Source: Acidimicrobiaceae bacterium
GTDB lineage: Bacteria > Actinomycetota > Acidimicrobiia > Acidimicrobiales > Palsa-688
Reading direction: 5' to 3'
Assembly (NCBI GenBank): GCA_003156795.1
Contig: PMHU01000082.1
Span: forward strand, 10,948 to 21,495
DNA length: 10,548 bases
Part shown: in pieces, positions 4,070-10,548 of the stretch
Layout: each line of letters begins with the position of its first letter
Numbering within the stretch: the first letter of the stretch is position 1
Program-made: the position numbers and the translations under genes
Notes under the pieces: generated by a model
The model's input: only the letters and a program-made list of their open reading frames with translations
Told to the model about the DNA's origin: nothing
Databases searched by the model: none

Positions 4070-5053
4070 TCAGGCTTTCGGGGCGTCGAGCGGGCAGGGC
4101 TGCGGGGCTCGCCCGGCCAGCTGAGCCAGGACCTCTTCGCGGTACCAAGCCCGGTATGTCGCCACCGCCTCACTCGGCGCCGACGTGAGGAGGTGGCGCC
4201 GAATGACCAGAGATGCTCGGATCCGGTTGAGCCAAAACGCGAGGCGATCGATCACGTCGGCTGCGTCGGGCGGCACCACGACCTCGTAGTCGAGCCGATC
4301 TTCGCCTCGGGCTACGGCCGCCTCGACCAGACCGCGGTCGACCCTGGTCCACGGCTGGATCTCGGCCGAGATCTCTCGGCCCGTCTCCAGCACCCCTTCC
4401 AGCTCGGCCGGACCGTTGTGATCCATGGCCATCACGTGGATCTCGCGCTCGAGGTCGGCGAAGTGCCGGGTCGACTCGACGACCAGCAGCACCGGCACCC
4501 CGATGAGCTGCACCCGGCGTCCGCCGCCGGTAACGGCGATCGTCGACGTGACGCCGGCCGCGAGCTCAGTCGACGTGAGCTTGACCGGCTTGGGGGCGGG
4601 CGGGAAGGCCGGGGGAGGGGCGGAAGCGACCAGGCGGCGCCCGGTTCCCACCTCGGCCCAGGTGACCTTGCCGCCTCCCGGGAGGCGGTCGGCGCCCCAA
4701 CGGTCGGCCGTCGCCGCTACCACCCTCAGCCCTCTGCCGGTCATCGAGCGGTTGGCCAGCAGTTCCTCAGGCCGGTCGGCGTCCACGACGGGAAGACGGC
4801 TGCTGCCATCGCGTACTTCGATACGCAACCCGGCCCCGAGGCGCCTGACCGAAATCGCCAGCGGGCCAGCCGCGTGCAGCACAGCATTGGTCGCCAACTC
4901 CGACGCGGTCAGGGCGCCGTCCTCGGTGACCGAGTCGCTGAGGGCCCAAGCCCGTGCCGCCGCTTCGACCAGGTGGCGGGCCGCGACCACGCTTACCAAC
5001 TCCGAAGGGAGTTGGGCTTCAAAGCAGGCGAGCGGATCGGCAATGTCCACCAC
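4070..5053 (-). CDS. RsbW-like HATPase protein with additional C-terminal domain
   Basis: The N-terminal ~140 residues form a GHKL (Bergerat) ATP-binding domain of the anti-sigma-kinase/HATPase_c_2 type, related to RsbW and SpoIIAB. The N-box E52-L-A-T-N-A-V-L-H-A carries the Mg/ATP Asn56, the G1 box is V-R-D82-G-S-S-R-L-P, and the G2 box is T-G-R-G-L-R-V-V. There is no histidine-kinase phosphoacceptor domain, so regulation of an anti-sigma antagonist or a similar partner is likely. A Pro-rich linker (about 144-155) leads to a second domain (about 156-327) of alternating strands and helices. It ends in a helix-rich segment with L-L-T-S-A-P and Y-R-A-W-Y-R-E-E-V, a tail I associate from memory with other actinobacterial HATPase proteins, function unassigned. 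The 327-residue length is about twice that of RsbW. The start is GTG at 5053 (GTG at 5050 also possible), with GAAGAA upstream. No STAS antagonist or sigma-B gene is adjacent, so the partner is elsewhere. Confidence 0.82.
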   Translation of the reverse strand: MVDIADPLACFEAQLPSELVSVVAARHLVEAAARAWALSDSVTEDGALTASELATNAVLHAAGPLAISVRRLGAGLRIEVRDGSSRLPVVDADRPEELLANRSMTGRGLRVVAATADRWGADRLPGGGKVTWAEVGTGRRLVASAPPPAFPPAPKPVKLTSTELAAGVTSTIAVTGGGRRVQLIGVPVLLVVESTRHFADLEREIHVMAMDHNGPAELEGVLETGREISAEIQPWTRVDRGLVEAAVARGEDRLDYEVVVPPDAADVIDRLAFWLNRIRASLVIRRHLLTSAPSEAVATYRAWYREEVLAQLAGRAPQPCPLDAPKA

Positions 5054-5173
5054 GAGTTCTTCTACCCACTTTCAGACTAAACCACGCGCCCCGGGTAATG
5101 CCTTTCGGCGAGGGCTTTCCTTACTTTGGTTATCGGTTGGCGAACGGCGGACCCGTAGCCCTGACGGGACGCG

Positions 5174-5192
5174 CCGGTCCCCGAAATACCGG
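5174..5192 (-). terminator. Weak hairpin just after the MBL hydrolase gene
   Basis: CCGGT/ACCGG with a 9-base loop begins 5 bases after the MBL stop codon (minus strand). A second small hairpin CCCGT/ACGGG lies at 5152-5168. Neither has a U-run. They could end the long right-hand operon before the ATPase gene, whose promoter should lie in the same 144-bp gap. I see no confident promoter there. Confidence 0.25.
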
Positions 5193-5197
5193 AACGT

Positions 5198-5995
5198 TCA
5201 GACGACCCAACGCCGCTTGCCCTGGGCTGGCAACAGGCGCCCGAACCTGAGTCCCGGGAAGTGCGCCGCCGCCACTGGAATGTCGCTGCCTTCGAGTTCG
5301 CGGTTGAGGGCCGTTCGGGTCCGCAGGGCGAGCTCGGGATCGACGTCGAACATGCTCGCCCACTCGTCGTCGACCAGCTCGACGGGGCAGTGGACCACGT
5401 CGCCCAGCATCATGGCCCGCTCCGAACCGGACGAGACCACGACCACCGCGCTTCCGGGTGTGTGTCCGGGGGCAGCCAGGCTGTCGATTCCGGGAAGCAG
5501 CGAACGGGACCCGTCCCACAGTTCGAAGCGGGCCGCCACCGGACCGATCAAGTCCGCTTCTTCGCCACGGTGTTCGACCATGAAGTGCTTCCAGTCGGGC
5601 GCCGCGCAGCGGTAGGTCGCGTTCGGAAATGTCGCCTCGCCGCCCTCGGTCGCGGCCCACCCGACGTGGTCGAAGTGCAGGTGGGTGAAAATCACGTCCG
5701 TCACTTCTGCCGCCGAGACTCCCAAGCCGGCCAGCTCATCGAGAAACGATCCCCCCGTTATCCCCAGAAAGGTCTTCGGTCCCAGGCCCAAGTCGACGAG
5801 GGTCGTGTGACCCCTGCCCCTGATCAGGAAGCCACCCATCGAGAATCCGAGCTTGCCGTCTTCATCGAGCAGGTCCTTGTGGATCTCCCACTGCTCTGGC
5901 GTGGACCCTCGAAAAGCCCGTGTGGGATCAAAGCCACCGAAACCGTCCATCACTGCGTCGATGCGCATTTCACCCACGTCCACGGATTCGACCAC
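5198..5995 (-). CDS. Metallo-beta-lactamase-fold hydrolase
   Basis: The 265-residue product has the full set of binuclear-zinc ligands of the MBL fold. These are T-H105-L-H107-F-D109-H110, H178 in P-G-H-T-P-G, D199 in L-G-D-V-V-H, and H245 in A-A-H-F-P-G. This arrangement and the N-terminal architecture fit the lactonase-like (AHL lactonase / AttM-AiiA-like) branch, whose members open lactones or other esters, but the superfamily is broad and the substrate cannot be deduced. There is no signal peptide, so it is cytoplasmic. The GTG at 5995 is 20 bp after the SRPBCC stop, making it the last gene of the right-hand operon; other in-frame GTGs (V5, V7) and M10 are alternative starts. In context it could hydrolyse a lactone or ester product of the upstream dehydrogenase and dioxygenase steps, or quench a signal molecule. 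Confidence 0.9.
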   Translation of the reverse strand: MVESVDVGEMRIDAVMDGFGGFDPTRAFRGSTPEQWEIHKDLLDEDGKLGFSMGGFLIRGRGHTTLVDLGLGPKTFLGITGGSFLDELAGLGVSAAEVTDVIFTHLHFDHVGWAATEGGEATFPNATYRCAAPDWKHFMVEHRGEEADLIGPVAARFELWDGSRSLLPGIDSLAAPGHTPGSAVVVVSSGSERAMMLGDVVHCPVELVDDEWASMFDVDPELALRTRTALNRELEGSDIPVAAAHFPGLRFGRLLPAQGKRRWVV

Positions 5996-6015
5996 AGATC
6001 CCAGGTCGACCGATC

Positions 6016-6501
6016 TCAGGTAGACAACTCAGACGACGGTCGCTTCGCCGTCCTGGCCAGGATCCCCAACGTGGCCCGCAACGCCCCTTCTGAGATGACG
6101 GGGAAGATGTTCGCCTCCTTCCACACCGGGTCGATGGACGACCAGTCGTAGTAGGAGGTGACGAGCGTGCCGCCCTCGACGGGTTCGAGCGTGTAGCCGT
6201 ACACGTGGCCGATCTGGGGACGTACCCGCCCAAGGATCGTCCACGCGATCTCGCGGTCAGGAACGAAGGTCTTGATGGTCACGGTCACGTCGTACAGGCC
6301 CATGGGGTAGTCGTTGAGCGCTTCGCGGTCCATGTGAACGACGAAGCTGTCGCCCACCGCTGACACCGGCTCGCCGGTCGCGTCCATCAACATCCCCGAA
6401 CTGTCGATGGCGACGTGTCCGTGTGGGTCGCACAGGAGTCGAAATATCGTCGCTGGGTCCGCCGCGATCGTCCGCTGGACCTCCAACCGCTCGGTCGTCA
6501 T
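6016..6501 (-). CDS. SRPBCC-fold protein (polyketide cyclase/START-like)
   Basis: The 161-residue product begins MTTERLEVQRTIAADPATIF, the usual start of SRPBCC ligand-binding proteins (x-V-x-R-x-I-x-A-x-P-x-x-I-F). It continues with a first helix F-R-L-L-C-D-P, strands around 40-110 ending in V-Y-G-Y-T-L-E-P-V, G-G-T-L-V-T, and Y-Y-D-W-S, and a long C-terminal helix near 128-153. The fold holds hydrophobic ligands in a deep cavity; members act as cyclases, carriers or aromatic-ring shapers, and catalytic residues are not conserved enough to assign. The start is ATG 6501 with AGGA 7-8 bases upstream; the longer frame (to 6678) overlaps the dioxygenase gene and is discarded. It lies 52 bp after the dioxygenase and 20 bp before the MBL gene. 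A role binding or shaping the dioxygenase product is inference. Confidence 0.88.
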   Translation of the reverse strand: MTTERLEVQRTIAADPATIFRLLCDPHGHVAIDSSGMLMDATGEPVSAVGDSFVVHMDREALNDYPMGLYDVTVTIKTFVPDREIAWTILGRVRPQIGHVYGYTLEPVEGGTLVTSYYDWSSIDPVWKEANIFPVISEGALRATLGILARTAKRPSSELST

Positions 6502-6553
6502 CCCGTCATCCTGCCTCAACGACCCGGGTGCGCGCCGCGTCACTCCCGCTGCG

Positions 6554-8068
6554 CTACCAGCCCGGGATGTCCGCTCCGGCGGCCCAGAAGCTATGCGTAC
6601 CGCTCGACACCCGTTCGGGCAGCGCGACCGTGGCCATGGGACCGCTGCGGACGTCGCGGGCATCGAACACCGCGCCATAGGAACGGTCGACGTTCATGTC
6701 GATGGTTATGGTCACCAGGTACCCGTCGTCCTCGGCGGTGCCACCCGCCCGGGGCGCCATGGCGGTCTCGCTGCAAAAGACTCCAGGCGGGAACCGATAC
6801 TCGTTCACCGCCCCGGTCACGGTGTCGTGCCTGATCAGGCCGTCCATCAGAAACCAACCCGGCGGGTTGGTCGTCGAGTACACATACCGGCTGGGCCGCC
6901 CGCGGTGGCGCCCGTTGATCATGCCGAATTCAGTTGTTCGATCCGACAGATCCTCTTCCTTAGTTGCCCCGGTGACCAGGTTGAACCGCCATCGGTGCAG
7001 CCTGGTGCCTAGAACGTCGGCGGCGAGGAACCGGAACATCCGATCGGCGGGTCCCGCCCACGGGCCGGCCGCGGCGCCGGGCTGCCCATCCACCGGCCGG
7101 AGCTGGTCTGGCTCGGGATTCGATTGGAAGAAGCCGTCGAGTACGACCTCGTCCCCATCCTCGAAGGCGTTGGCCCAATGCAGCACGTACGTCGGTTCGG
7201 CTTCGAACCACTGGACGTCCTTCGAAGCTCCGAGCCGGGGCACTATCCCGAATCGAGACGGAACGTCGGGATGGAACCTCGACGCGTACAGGCCCTTGTC
7301 GATCAGCTCCTGGTCCCAGAACAGCGGCAGGTCGTTGAGAACCGTGTAGTGCTCGGTGAAGGCCAGATCGTGCGGAAGCCGGGGGCCGGGCAGCTCGATC
7401 GGCACGTAGTGCACCACTCGGCGCTGCCGGTCGACGACCCCGTAGTGCAAGTACGGAGGAGTCGTCCCGTAGTTGAAGAACATCAGCTCACCAGTGATCT
7501 CGTCCACCCTGGCGTGGGCCGAGACGCCTCGATCACCGGGAAAAAGACCGCCCCACGCGGCCTTCCCTCTTTGCCCGAGAGTTACCGGGTCGAGCTCGTA
7601 CACGTCGCCGCACTGCCAGAAGCTCGTCAACGCCACTCCGGCGTGGACGACCACATCGGTCGAAGAGGCGTCCTTCATGCGACCTCTGGCGCCCCACCCG
7701 TCGTCGCGCTTGGACAGGTGAGGATTTTCGGCTATCCCGGCCCACAACGCCTCGCCGGCTTCCTCCTCTGCCAGCAACCCGTCGGTGAGAACGAACCGGT
7801 TCCGGTAGGAGGCCGTGCCGTCACGGAAGGCCACGGCGTGGACCATCCCGTCGCCGTCGAAGGGGTGGTAGCGCTTGATCGGTTGGCGCACCGGATTCTC
7901 GGTATTGCGCAGGTACACCCCTTCGAGATCGGCTGGTAATTCACCGGTGACGTCGAGGCGCTCGGCGTCCCACTCCTTGTCCTGGGGCCGCCACGGGCCC
8001 GTCCGGTAGGGGTGGCTGTCGTCAAGTGGAAGGGTCGACAGACGGTGGCCCACGACGGTGGCGTCCAT
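6554..8068 (-). CDS. Carotenoid-cleavage-type (RPE65 family) dioxygenase
   Basis: This is a non-haem Fe(II) oxygenase that cleaves a C=C bond of carotenoids, apocarotenoids or stilbenes with O2 to give two carbonyl products. The 504 residues match the family length, and the four iron-binding histidines are visible in their usual contexts. They are H185 in S-A-H-A-R-V-D-E-I-T-G-E-L, H233 in L-P-H-D-L-A-F-T-E, H297 in V-L-H-W-A-N-A-F-E, and H492 in G-T-H-S-F-W near the C-terminus. The N-terminal family signature is present as G-V-Y-L-R-N-T-E-N-P then Y-H-P-F-D-G-D-G-M-V-H. There is no signal peptide. The ATG at 8068 is 3 bp after the hydrolase stop, so translation is probably coupled. Substrate (carotenoid, apocarotenal, lignostilbene or isoeugenol type) cannot be decided. 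Confidence 0.95.
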   Translation of the reverse strand: MDATVVGHRLSTLPLDDSHPYRTGPWRPQDKEWDAERLDVTGELPADLEGVYLRNTENPVRQPIKRYHPFDGDGMVHAVAFRDGTASYRNRFVLTDGLLAEEEAGEALWAGIAENPHLSKRDDGWGARGRMKDASSTDVVVHAGVALTSFWQCGDVYELDPVTLGQRGKAAWGGLFPGDRGVSAHARVDEITGELMFFNYGTTPPYLHYGVVDRQRRVVHYVPIELPGPRLPHDLAFTEHYTVLNDLPLFWDQELIDKGLYASRFHPDVPSRFGIVPRLGASKDVQWFEAEPTYVLHWANAFEDGDEVVLDGFFQSNPEPDQLRPVDGQPGAAAGPWAGPADRMFRFLAADVLGTRLHRWRFNLVTGATKEEDLSDRTTEFGMINGRHRGRPSRYVYSTTNPPGWFLMDGLIRHDTVTGAVNEYRFPPGVFCSETAMAPRAGGTAEDDGYLVTITIDMNVDRSYGAVFDARDVRSGPMATVALPERVSSGTHSFWAAGADIPGW

Positions 8069-8071
8069 GCC

Positions 8072-9001
8072 TCAGCGGCCCGCGAAGTCCGAGATCAGCG
8101 TGGCCAGCTCAACGGGGGCGTCGCCTTGGACGCTGTGACCCGCGTTGGCGACGTGCTTGACGACCGCCGATGGCTGGCGCCTGAGCAGCTCGGCCTCGTC
8201 GGCGTCATCCACCACCGATTGGGGGAGCATCCCGCGCACCAGCATGACGGGGACCTTCAAGCCCGACACCACATCCCACAGACCGGCGAAGTCGACCGTG
8301 GTACCGGAGCCGGACGGGTTACCGATCGCCCGGTGACGGGCGTAGCGCCAGACCCAGGTTCCGTCCTGACGCTGCTCGGCGTTGTGAAGGATGCCTCGTC
8401 GAAGCGAGGAGACGCTGCGAGTCGGGTTGTGCTCGACCGTGCGAGCCAGGATGGCATCGAAGTCCGGGAAGCTCTCCGGTCCGTTGACGAAGTTGGTGAT
8501 GGCCGACGACTTCTGGTTCGTGACCCCAGGAGTGATGTCGACCAGGACCAGCCGGCGCACCACGTCGGGGGCGGCCGCGGCCACCGCGAGTGCGGTCGCA
8601 CCACCGAGAGACATGCCCACTATGGCCGCCGCCCGCGGCGCCAGGTCTCGAATGGCGACGGCCACGTCTTCCGCGTTGCCGTGGAGGTCGAGGTATCCGG
8701 AGCGTCCGCCGTCGGAGTGGCCGTGTCCCGGCAGGTCGAGCGCCACCGCCGGTCGACCCAGGGCCAAGAGGACGGTGTCCCAAGTGTGGGCGTTCTGGGC
8801 CCCGCCGTGGAGGAAGACGTACTCCGGATCCGATTCGCCCCACACCAGAGCGCTCAGACTGCGCCCGTCGGCGATTTCGACCCTTTCCCGGCGGACGATG
8901 GGTGCCCCGTCATAGGGAATGCCGAACTCGGCGGCGTTCTCGTGGAACATCGAGAACTCGTCGTAGGGAACCCTTGAGGATTCAGGATCCGATCCGGCCA
9001 T
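8072..9001 (-). CDS. Alpha/beta-fold hydrolase
   Basis: This 309-residue serine hydrolase is of the esterase / C-C hydrolase (MhpC-like) type. The oxyanion-hole motif is L-H65-G-G-A-Q-N; the nucleophile elbow is V-G-M-S131-L-G-G-A; the catalytic His is H289 in A-N-A-G-H-S-V. The acid is probably D265 or D266 after V-M-L-V-R-G, though that loop is slightly unusual (MLPQSVVDD). A helical cap spans about 160-245. The first 40 residues form an N-terminal extension (FSMFHENAAEFGIPYD) before the first strand. The start ATG at 9001 has GGAG only 2 bases away, too close to be ideal; ATG at codon 18 is an alternative. It is 48 bp downstream of the EthR-like gene and 3 bp upstream of the dioxygenase, suggesting it acts in the same pathway, for example on ester or diketone intermediates. 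Confidence 0.93.
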   Translation of the reverse strand: MAGSDPESSRVPYDEFSMFHENAAEFGIPYDGAPIVRRERVEIADGRSLSALVWGESDPEYVFLHGGAQNAHTWDTVLLALGRPAVALDLPGHGHSDGGRSGYLDLHGNAEDVAVAIRDLAPRAAAIVGMSLGGATALAVAAAAPDVVRRLVLVDITPGVTNQKSSAITNFVNGPESFPDFDAILARTVEHNPTRSVSSLRRGILHNAEQRQDGTWVWRYARHRAIGNPSGSGTTVDFAGLWDVVSGLKVPVMLVRGMLPQSVVDDADEAELLRRQPSAVVKHVANAGHSVQGDAPVELATLISDFAGR

Positions 9002-9016
9002 CGCTCCAGCAAGCTA

Positions 9017-9029
9017 CCGGTTCGACCGG
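9017..9029. promoter_or_regulatory. Small palindrome CCGGT-TCG-ACCGG between regulator and hydrolase genes
   Basis: A 5-bp perfect inverted repeat with a 3-base centre lies in the 48-bp gap between the EthR-like gene and the alpha/beta hydrolase gene. It could be an operator half-pair or a weak hairpin; it is short and such GC-rich palindromes are common, so this is only a candidate site. Confidence 0.2.
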
Positions 9030-9049
9030 CGATACGCGAGACGCCGAGT

Positions 9050-9709
9050 TCAGGCGCCGGCAAGCCGATCTTCGGCGTAGATGGCGCGACTCCAGATGGT
9101 GAGCAGGGTGTCGAGAACCCTTTCCTCGTCGATCGAAGGATCCTGGCCCGTGAAGCTGGCGAGAAACACCCTCTCGTTCATCCAGTTGAGCGCGATGGCG
9201 AGCTCCCGGGCAGGAGGGCCGTCCGGAGCTGCGCCGCGAGCTCGCTCGGATTCGATGCCCGCCACGGTGTCCCCGACGAAGCCTTCCATGACGACCGACC
9301 AGACGCTTCGAACTTCCGGGTTCTCGGCGAACAGCTGCGCCGCCGTCCGACTCAGAGCTTTGTGCGAACGGAAGGTGTCGTGGATGGCCCGGAGTCCATC
9401 CCGCCAGATCTCCCACGCGTCGTCGCCCGCCCGTTCGAGAGCAGCCGCCCGGTTGGCGCGTGCTTCTTCGACCACCCGGTCGAGCAGGCTCAGCACCACG
9501 GCTTCCTTGGATGGAAAATAGAAGTAGAACGTCGGACGGGAGATGCCGGCGCCGCGTGCCAGGTCGTCGACAGAGATGTCGTGCAGTGACCGGTGCTCCA
9601 ACAGCCTCTCGGCGGTGATCAGGATGTCCCTCTCGCGGTCATCGCCGGATGGCTTGCGCGCCCGGCGGCCTCGGGGCAGATACACCTCCGAACCGGTCGG
9701 GGCGTTCAT
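9050..9709 (-). CDS. EthR-like TetR-family repressor
   Basis: This 219-residue one-component regulator has an N-terminal DNA-binding domain and a C-terminal ligand domain. From memory the sequence is closely similar to Mycobacterium tuberculosis EthR: L-P-R-G-R-R, P-S-G-D-D-R-E, DISVDDLA-GAGISRPTFYF (helix-turn-helix about 45-66), P-S-K-E-A-V, and later A-L-N-x-M-N-E-R. Residues N175, N178 and W206 match positions known as ligand contacts in EthR (N176, N179, W207), suggesting a long hydrophobic effector tunnel. EthR represses the Baeyer-Villiger monooxygenase gene ethA. The start ATG overlaps the SDR stop as ATGA (9709-9706), so the two are cotranslated; the very long frame extending upstream through the SDR gene is spurious. 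Autoregulation of its operon in response to a lipophilic ketone, ester or apocarotenoid is inference. Confidence 0.94.
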   Translation of the reverse strand: MNAPTGSEVYLPRGRRARKPSGDDRERDILITAERLLEHRSLHDISVDDLARGAGISRPTFYFYFPSKEAVVLSLLDRVVEEARANRAAALERAGDDAWEIWRDGLRAIHDTFRSHKALSRTAAQLFAENPEVRSVWSVVMEGFVGDTVAGIESERARGAAPDGPPARELAIALNWMNERVFLASFTGQDPSIDEERVLDTLLTIWSRAIYAEDRLAGA

Positions 9710-10545
9710 GGACGGACCATGCGCCGGCCGAAGCGACCGAACAACCCCACGTAGCGCGACCCCAGAATGCGGGGAATGGCAGCCAGGACGTAGGCGTCGG
9801 CGCCAACCAGGATGCGGGCCCGGTCGCGGTCGACGCCGGCCAGGATCGTCTTGGCCGCCTTCTCGGGAGTGGTCCGGGCTACCCGGTCGAACTGACTTGC
9901 GGGGTCCTCGCCGAGCCGCTTCGGAGTACCGACGTAGCGGGCGCTGCGGGCGATGTTGGTCTTGATGCCGCCGGGATGCACGCTGTGAACCGTCACGGGT
10001 TGGCCGGTGATGAGCATCTCCTGGCGCAGCGACTCGGTAAAGCCGCGCACGCCGAACTTGGCGGTCGAATAGGCGCTCTGGTAGGCGGGGGCGATGAGCC
10101 CGAACACGCTGGAGATGTTGACGAGATGACCGTCCCCTGAGCTGATCAGGTGCGGGAGGAAGGCTTTCGTACCGTTCAACACGCCCATCAAGTTGATGCC
10201 CAGCAGCCAGTCGAGGTCGTCGAAGGACATCTCCTCTACCGTCGCGGCTACCGCCACGCCCGCGTTGTTGACGACCAGGTTGACCGTGGCGAACGCGCTC
10301 TTTACTTCCTCTGCGTGGGCCAGAACGGCCCCTCGGTCTGCGACGTCCAGCTCGAAAGGCAGGACCTTGCCTTCCCCGCTTGCGCTGCCTGCGATGGCGC
10401 ACAGCCGCACGGTCTCGTCGAGGCCGACCATATTGACGTCGGAGATGGCGAGATTGGAGCCTCGCCGGGACAGTTCGACCGCCAGGGCCCTGCCAATGCC
10501 TGACGCCGCACCGGTCACAACGGCCGTCTTGCCTGTGTAATCCAC
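9706..10545 (-). CDS. Short-chain dehydrogenase/reductase (SDR)
   Basis: This NAD(P)-dependent oxidoreductase, probably alcohol to ketone or the reverse, is a classical SDR. The dinucleotide motif is T11-G-A-A-S-G-I-G18. D36 at the end of strand 2 favours NAD over NADP. N-N-A-G lies at 93-96, and the catalytic tetrad is N118, S146, Y159 and K163 (Y-S-T-A-K). The C-terminal part has H-P-G-G-I-K-T and A-R-I-L-V-G-A-D-A. This full-length form of about 280 residues is the subtype often encoded near Baeyer-Villiger monooxygenases in actinobacteria, as I recall. The start is GTG at 10545 (product MDYTGKTAVV), only 3 bases from the window edge, so a longer N-terminus cannot be excluded and the ribosome binding site is not visible. 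The stop overlaps the EthR-like start (ATGA), so both belong to one transcript beginning at or beyond the right edge. Confidence 0.93.
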   Translation of the reverse strand: MDYTGKTAVVTGAASGIGRALAVELSRRGSNLAISDVNMVGLDETVRLCAIAGSASGEGKVLPFELDVADRGAVLAHAEEVKSAFATVNLVVNNAGVAVAATVEEMSFDDLDWLLGINLMGVLNGTKAFLPHLISSGDGHLVNISSVFGLIAPAYQSAYSTAKFGVRGFTESLRQEMLITGQPVTVHSVHPGGIKTNIARSARYVGTPKRLGEDPASQFDRVARTTPEKAAKTILAGVDRDRARILVGADAYVLAAIPRILGSRYVGLFGRFGRRMVRP

Positions 10546-10548
10546 GGG

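Noticed and set aside
5060..5085. SigB/SigF-like promoter (GTTT ... GGGTA) before the RsbW-like gene
   Set aside because: Both half-sites exist on the minus strand but are only 11 bases apart, too short for the 15-17 expected.
4425..5615. 396-residue plus-strand open frame
   Set aside because: It lies antisense across the ATPase and MBL genes and the gap between them, is rich in Ser/Arg/Ala with no domain, and is the usual by-product of high GC on the opposite strand.
9050..10402. 450-residue open frame covering the EthR-like gene and most of the SDR gene on the same strand
   Set aside because: The part above 9709 is the SDR gene read in another frame, giving an Arg/Gly-rich low-complexity product; the ATGA overlap and EthR-like N-terminus fix the start at 9709.

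Overview
The window is GC-rich, with densely packed genes and GTG starts, and looks like an actinobacterial chromosome. A lineage such as Acidimicrobiia is a guess. The main evidence is the minus-strand order tRNA-Thr, tRNA-Met, rpmG ... tRNA-Trp, secE, nusG, a familiar actinobacterial housekeeping block, together with a regulator that looks very much like mycobacterial EthR.

Left third (1-2932, minus strand, read right to left): tRNA-Thr(GGT) and tRNA-Met(CAT), one base apart, then the ribosomal protein L33 gene rpmG. Next come an ECF sigma factor overlapping its zinc-binding, membrane-anchored anti-sigma factor, and a small gene I do not recognise, then tRNA-Trp(CCA), secE and the start of nusG, which is cut by the window edge. 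In mycobacteria, as I recall, the slot between rpmG and tRNA-Trp holds fatty-acid dehydratase genes; here it holds the sigma/anti-sigma pair and the unknown gene. This part also has three short tandem repeats: 18-bp units coding an acidic NusG tail, a degenerate 17-bp array before the unknown gene, and an 18-bp array immediately 5' of tRNA-Thr.

Middle (3033-5053): two plus-strand genes, a GNAT acetyltransferase and a Bcp/PrxQ peroxiredoxin, possibly transcribed from near-leaderless promoters. They converge on a minus-strand RsbW-like ATPase with an extra C-terminal domain; a 16-bp palindrome lies between the converging genes.

Right half (5198-10545, all minus strand): a closely packed six-gene run, SDR dehydrogenase, EthR-type TetR regulator, alpha/beta hydrolase, carotenoid-cleavage-type dioxygenase, SRPBCC protein and metallo-beta-lactamase-fold hydrolase. 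SDR/regulator overlap by ATGA and hydrolase/dioxygenase are 3 bp apart. The likely reading is a regulated catabolic or tailoring operon for a lipophilic substrate (apocarotenoid, stilbenoid or related), in which alcohols are oxidised, a double bond is cleaved and esters or lactones are hydrolysed. The substrate cannot be read from sequence. No CRISPR array, insertion sequence, prophage or rRNA was seen, and no gene-free stretch exceeds 300 bases.
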